From: Flavobacterium sp. UBA807 | Lineage (GTDB): Bacteria; Bacteroidota; Bacteroidia; Flavobacteriales; Flavobacteriaceae | Direction of reading: 5' to 3' | NCBI GenBank assembly: GCA_002296885.1 | Contig: DBIH01000181.1 | Span: 1 to 6,904 of the forward strand | Length of the DNA: 6,904 bases | Shown: one piece after another, positions 6,013 to 6,904 of the stretch | Numbering within the stretch: the first letter of the stretch is position 1 | How the letters are laid out: every line of letters begins with the position of its first letter | Made by a program: the position numbers and the translations under genes | Notes under the pieces: generated by a model | Seen by the model: only the letters and a program-made list of their open reading frames with translations | Database searches by the model: none | Told to the model about the DNA's origin: nothing

Positions 6013-6904
6013 ATGATTAAAAAAATAGTATTCCTTTTCTTTCTACTACCGATTTTTTCTTTTGGGCAGGATTTTCAGTGGGCTAAACAATTTGGTGATG
6101 GAAATGCAGATCGCATTATTGCAATTGATGTAGACAACAATGGCAATAGTTATCTATTGGGTGAAAGTACTTCCTATTACTTTGATATGAATCCGGGGCC
6201 AGGGATAGATATGATTGAAAATAATACTATCAATATTAGCGGTAATATCTGTTACATGATAAAGCTGGACTCAAACGGGAATTATGTTTGGGGAAAAGCA
6301 TTTAATCAAGTCAGGAGTACTGGAGATTATGTTGTAGGCATGAAGATTGGGACCGACAATAATATTTATGCCTTAATGTCGCTCAGGGAATATTCCGGCA
6401 ACACTGTAATTCCCAACCCTAATATCATAATTGTTAAACTTGATCCTTCAGGAAATGAATTAATGGTAAAAAGCATAAAGGATTTGGATGCAAATCAATC
6501 CTCTATTGACCCTTGGTCGTTTGATTTAGACAGTTCCAACAACATTTTCCTGAGCGGACGCTTCGTAGATAATGTAACATTAAACCCTTTAAATTCTGCC
6601 TTTAATATATCGGCAGTTGGTTTGGGAAATTACATATTGAAGATGGATACTAATGGCAATATGATATGGGTCAAAACTTATGATTGGCAGCATACAGAAT
6701 TTGAAAGCCTCAAGGTAGGAGTTGATGATAATCCGAATATTCTTTACCATATTTTTGTTCCCAGTACAAATCCAACAATACCATCCTATTATCAGGAAAA
6801 ATTAATTAAATTGAATACTGCCAACGCCAATGAAATCTGGACCAAAGAATTTCAAGACATGAGGCCATCCGGATTTCATATTGCTGCAAACGCAAACTAC
6901 ATTC
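6013..6904 (+). CDS. Secreted SBBP-type beta-propeller repeat protein, N-terminal part (3' end outside window)
   Basis: The reading frame is open from the ATG at 6013 to the window edge (297 codons, no stop). Residues 1-19 form a Sec signal peptide with the core IVFLFFLLPIFSF and a predicted cut beside G-Q. The mature part carries repeats with the pattern K-[LM]-D-x-x-G-N-x-[ILVM]-[WM]: KLDSNGNYVW (84-93), KLDPSGNELM (143-152), KMDTNGNMIW (210-219) and a degenerate KLNTANANEIW (265-275). These alternate with [IV]-x-x-D-x-x-[NG]-N-x-[YF] strands such as AIDVDNNGNSYLLG (37-50). The DMNPGPG turn (58-64) is typical of the SBBP/beta-propeller repeat proteins of flavobacteria. Such proteins usually end in a type IX secretion sorting domain, which would lie beyond the window; this is expectation, not seen. 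The protein is probably exported or surface-attached, and its ligand or role is unknown. An in-frame GTG at 6001 is possible, but the ATG places the lysines and hydrophobic core of the signal peptide normally. Confidence 0.82.
   Translation, partial: MIKKIVFLFFLLPIFSFGQDFQWAKQFGDGNADRIIAIDVDNNGNSYLLGESTSYYFDMNPGPGIDMIENNTINISGNICYMIKLDSNGNYVWGKAFNQVRSTGDYVVGMKIGTDNNIYALMSLREYSGNTVIPNPNIIIVKLDPSGNELMVKSIKDLDANQSSIDPWSFDLDSSNNIFLSGRFVDNVTLNPLNSAFNISAVGLGNYILKMDTNGNMIWVKTYDWQHTEFESLKVGVDDNPNILYHIFVPSTNPTIPSYYQEKLIKLNTANANEIWTKEFQDMRPSGFHIAANANYI

Overview
The window looks like a chromosomal stretch from a Bacteroidota bacterium, most likely Flavobacterium or a close relative in the Flavobacteriaceae. 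The evidence is the AT-rich composition, signal peptides ending in the F-S-Q or F-G-Q pattern typical of the group, promoter-like TAnnTTTG boxes, weak Shine-Dalgarno sequences, and a C-terminal rimO fragment with Bacteroidota-like wording. This is a family-level impression from the sequence; no taxonomic search was run.

From left to right there are five protein genes. The plus-strand 3' part of rimO (ribosomal protein S12 methylthiotransferase) enters from the left edge. It ends tail-to-tail on a minus-strand gene for a secreted outer-membrane beta-barrel, with both stop codons contained in one TTAA. The barrel gene starts inside the 3' end of a gene for a membrane-bound hybrid histidine kinase (CHASE4-like sensor, HisKA, HATPase, receiver). 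That overlap makes a tightly packed kinase-barrel pair on the minus strand. About 110 bp further on, also on the minus strand, lies a 728-residue B12-type radical SAM enzyme of unknown substrate, with an unusual C-X4-C-X2-C cluster motif. A 152-bp divergent region with one -7-like box on each strand separates it from a plus-strand gene that runs off the right edge. That gene encodes a secreted, repeat-containing beta-propeller-like protein.

Functionally, the kinase and barrel are the only pair whose layout argues for co-expression, consistent with an envelope sensing and transport unit; this is inference from layout. RimO is a housekeeping gene and an unrelated neighbour. The radical SAM gene could be cotranscribed with the kinase, as there is no convincing terminator between them, but the gap allows a separate promoter. 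No tRNA, rRNA, CRISPR array, insertion sequence or phage gene was seen. No defence system or other wholly new system is evident. The most notable items are the radical SAM enzyme and the overlapping kinase-barrel arrangement.
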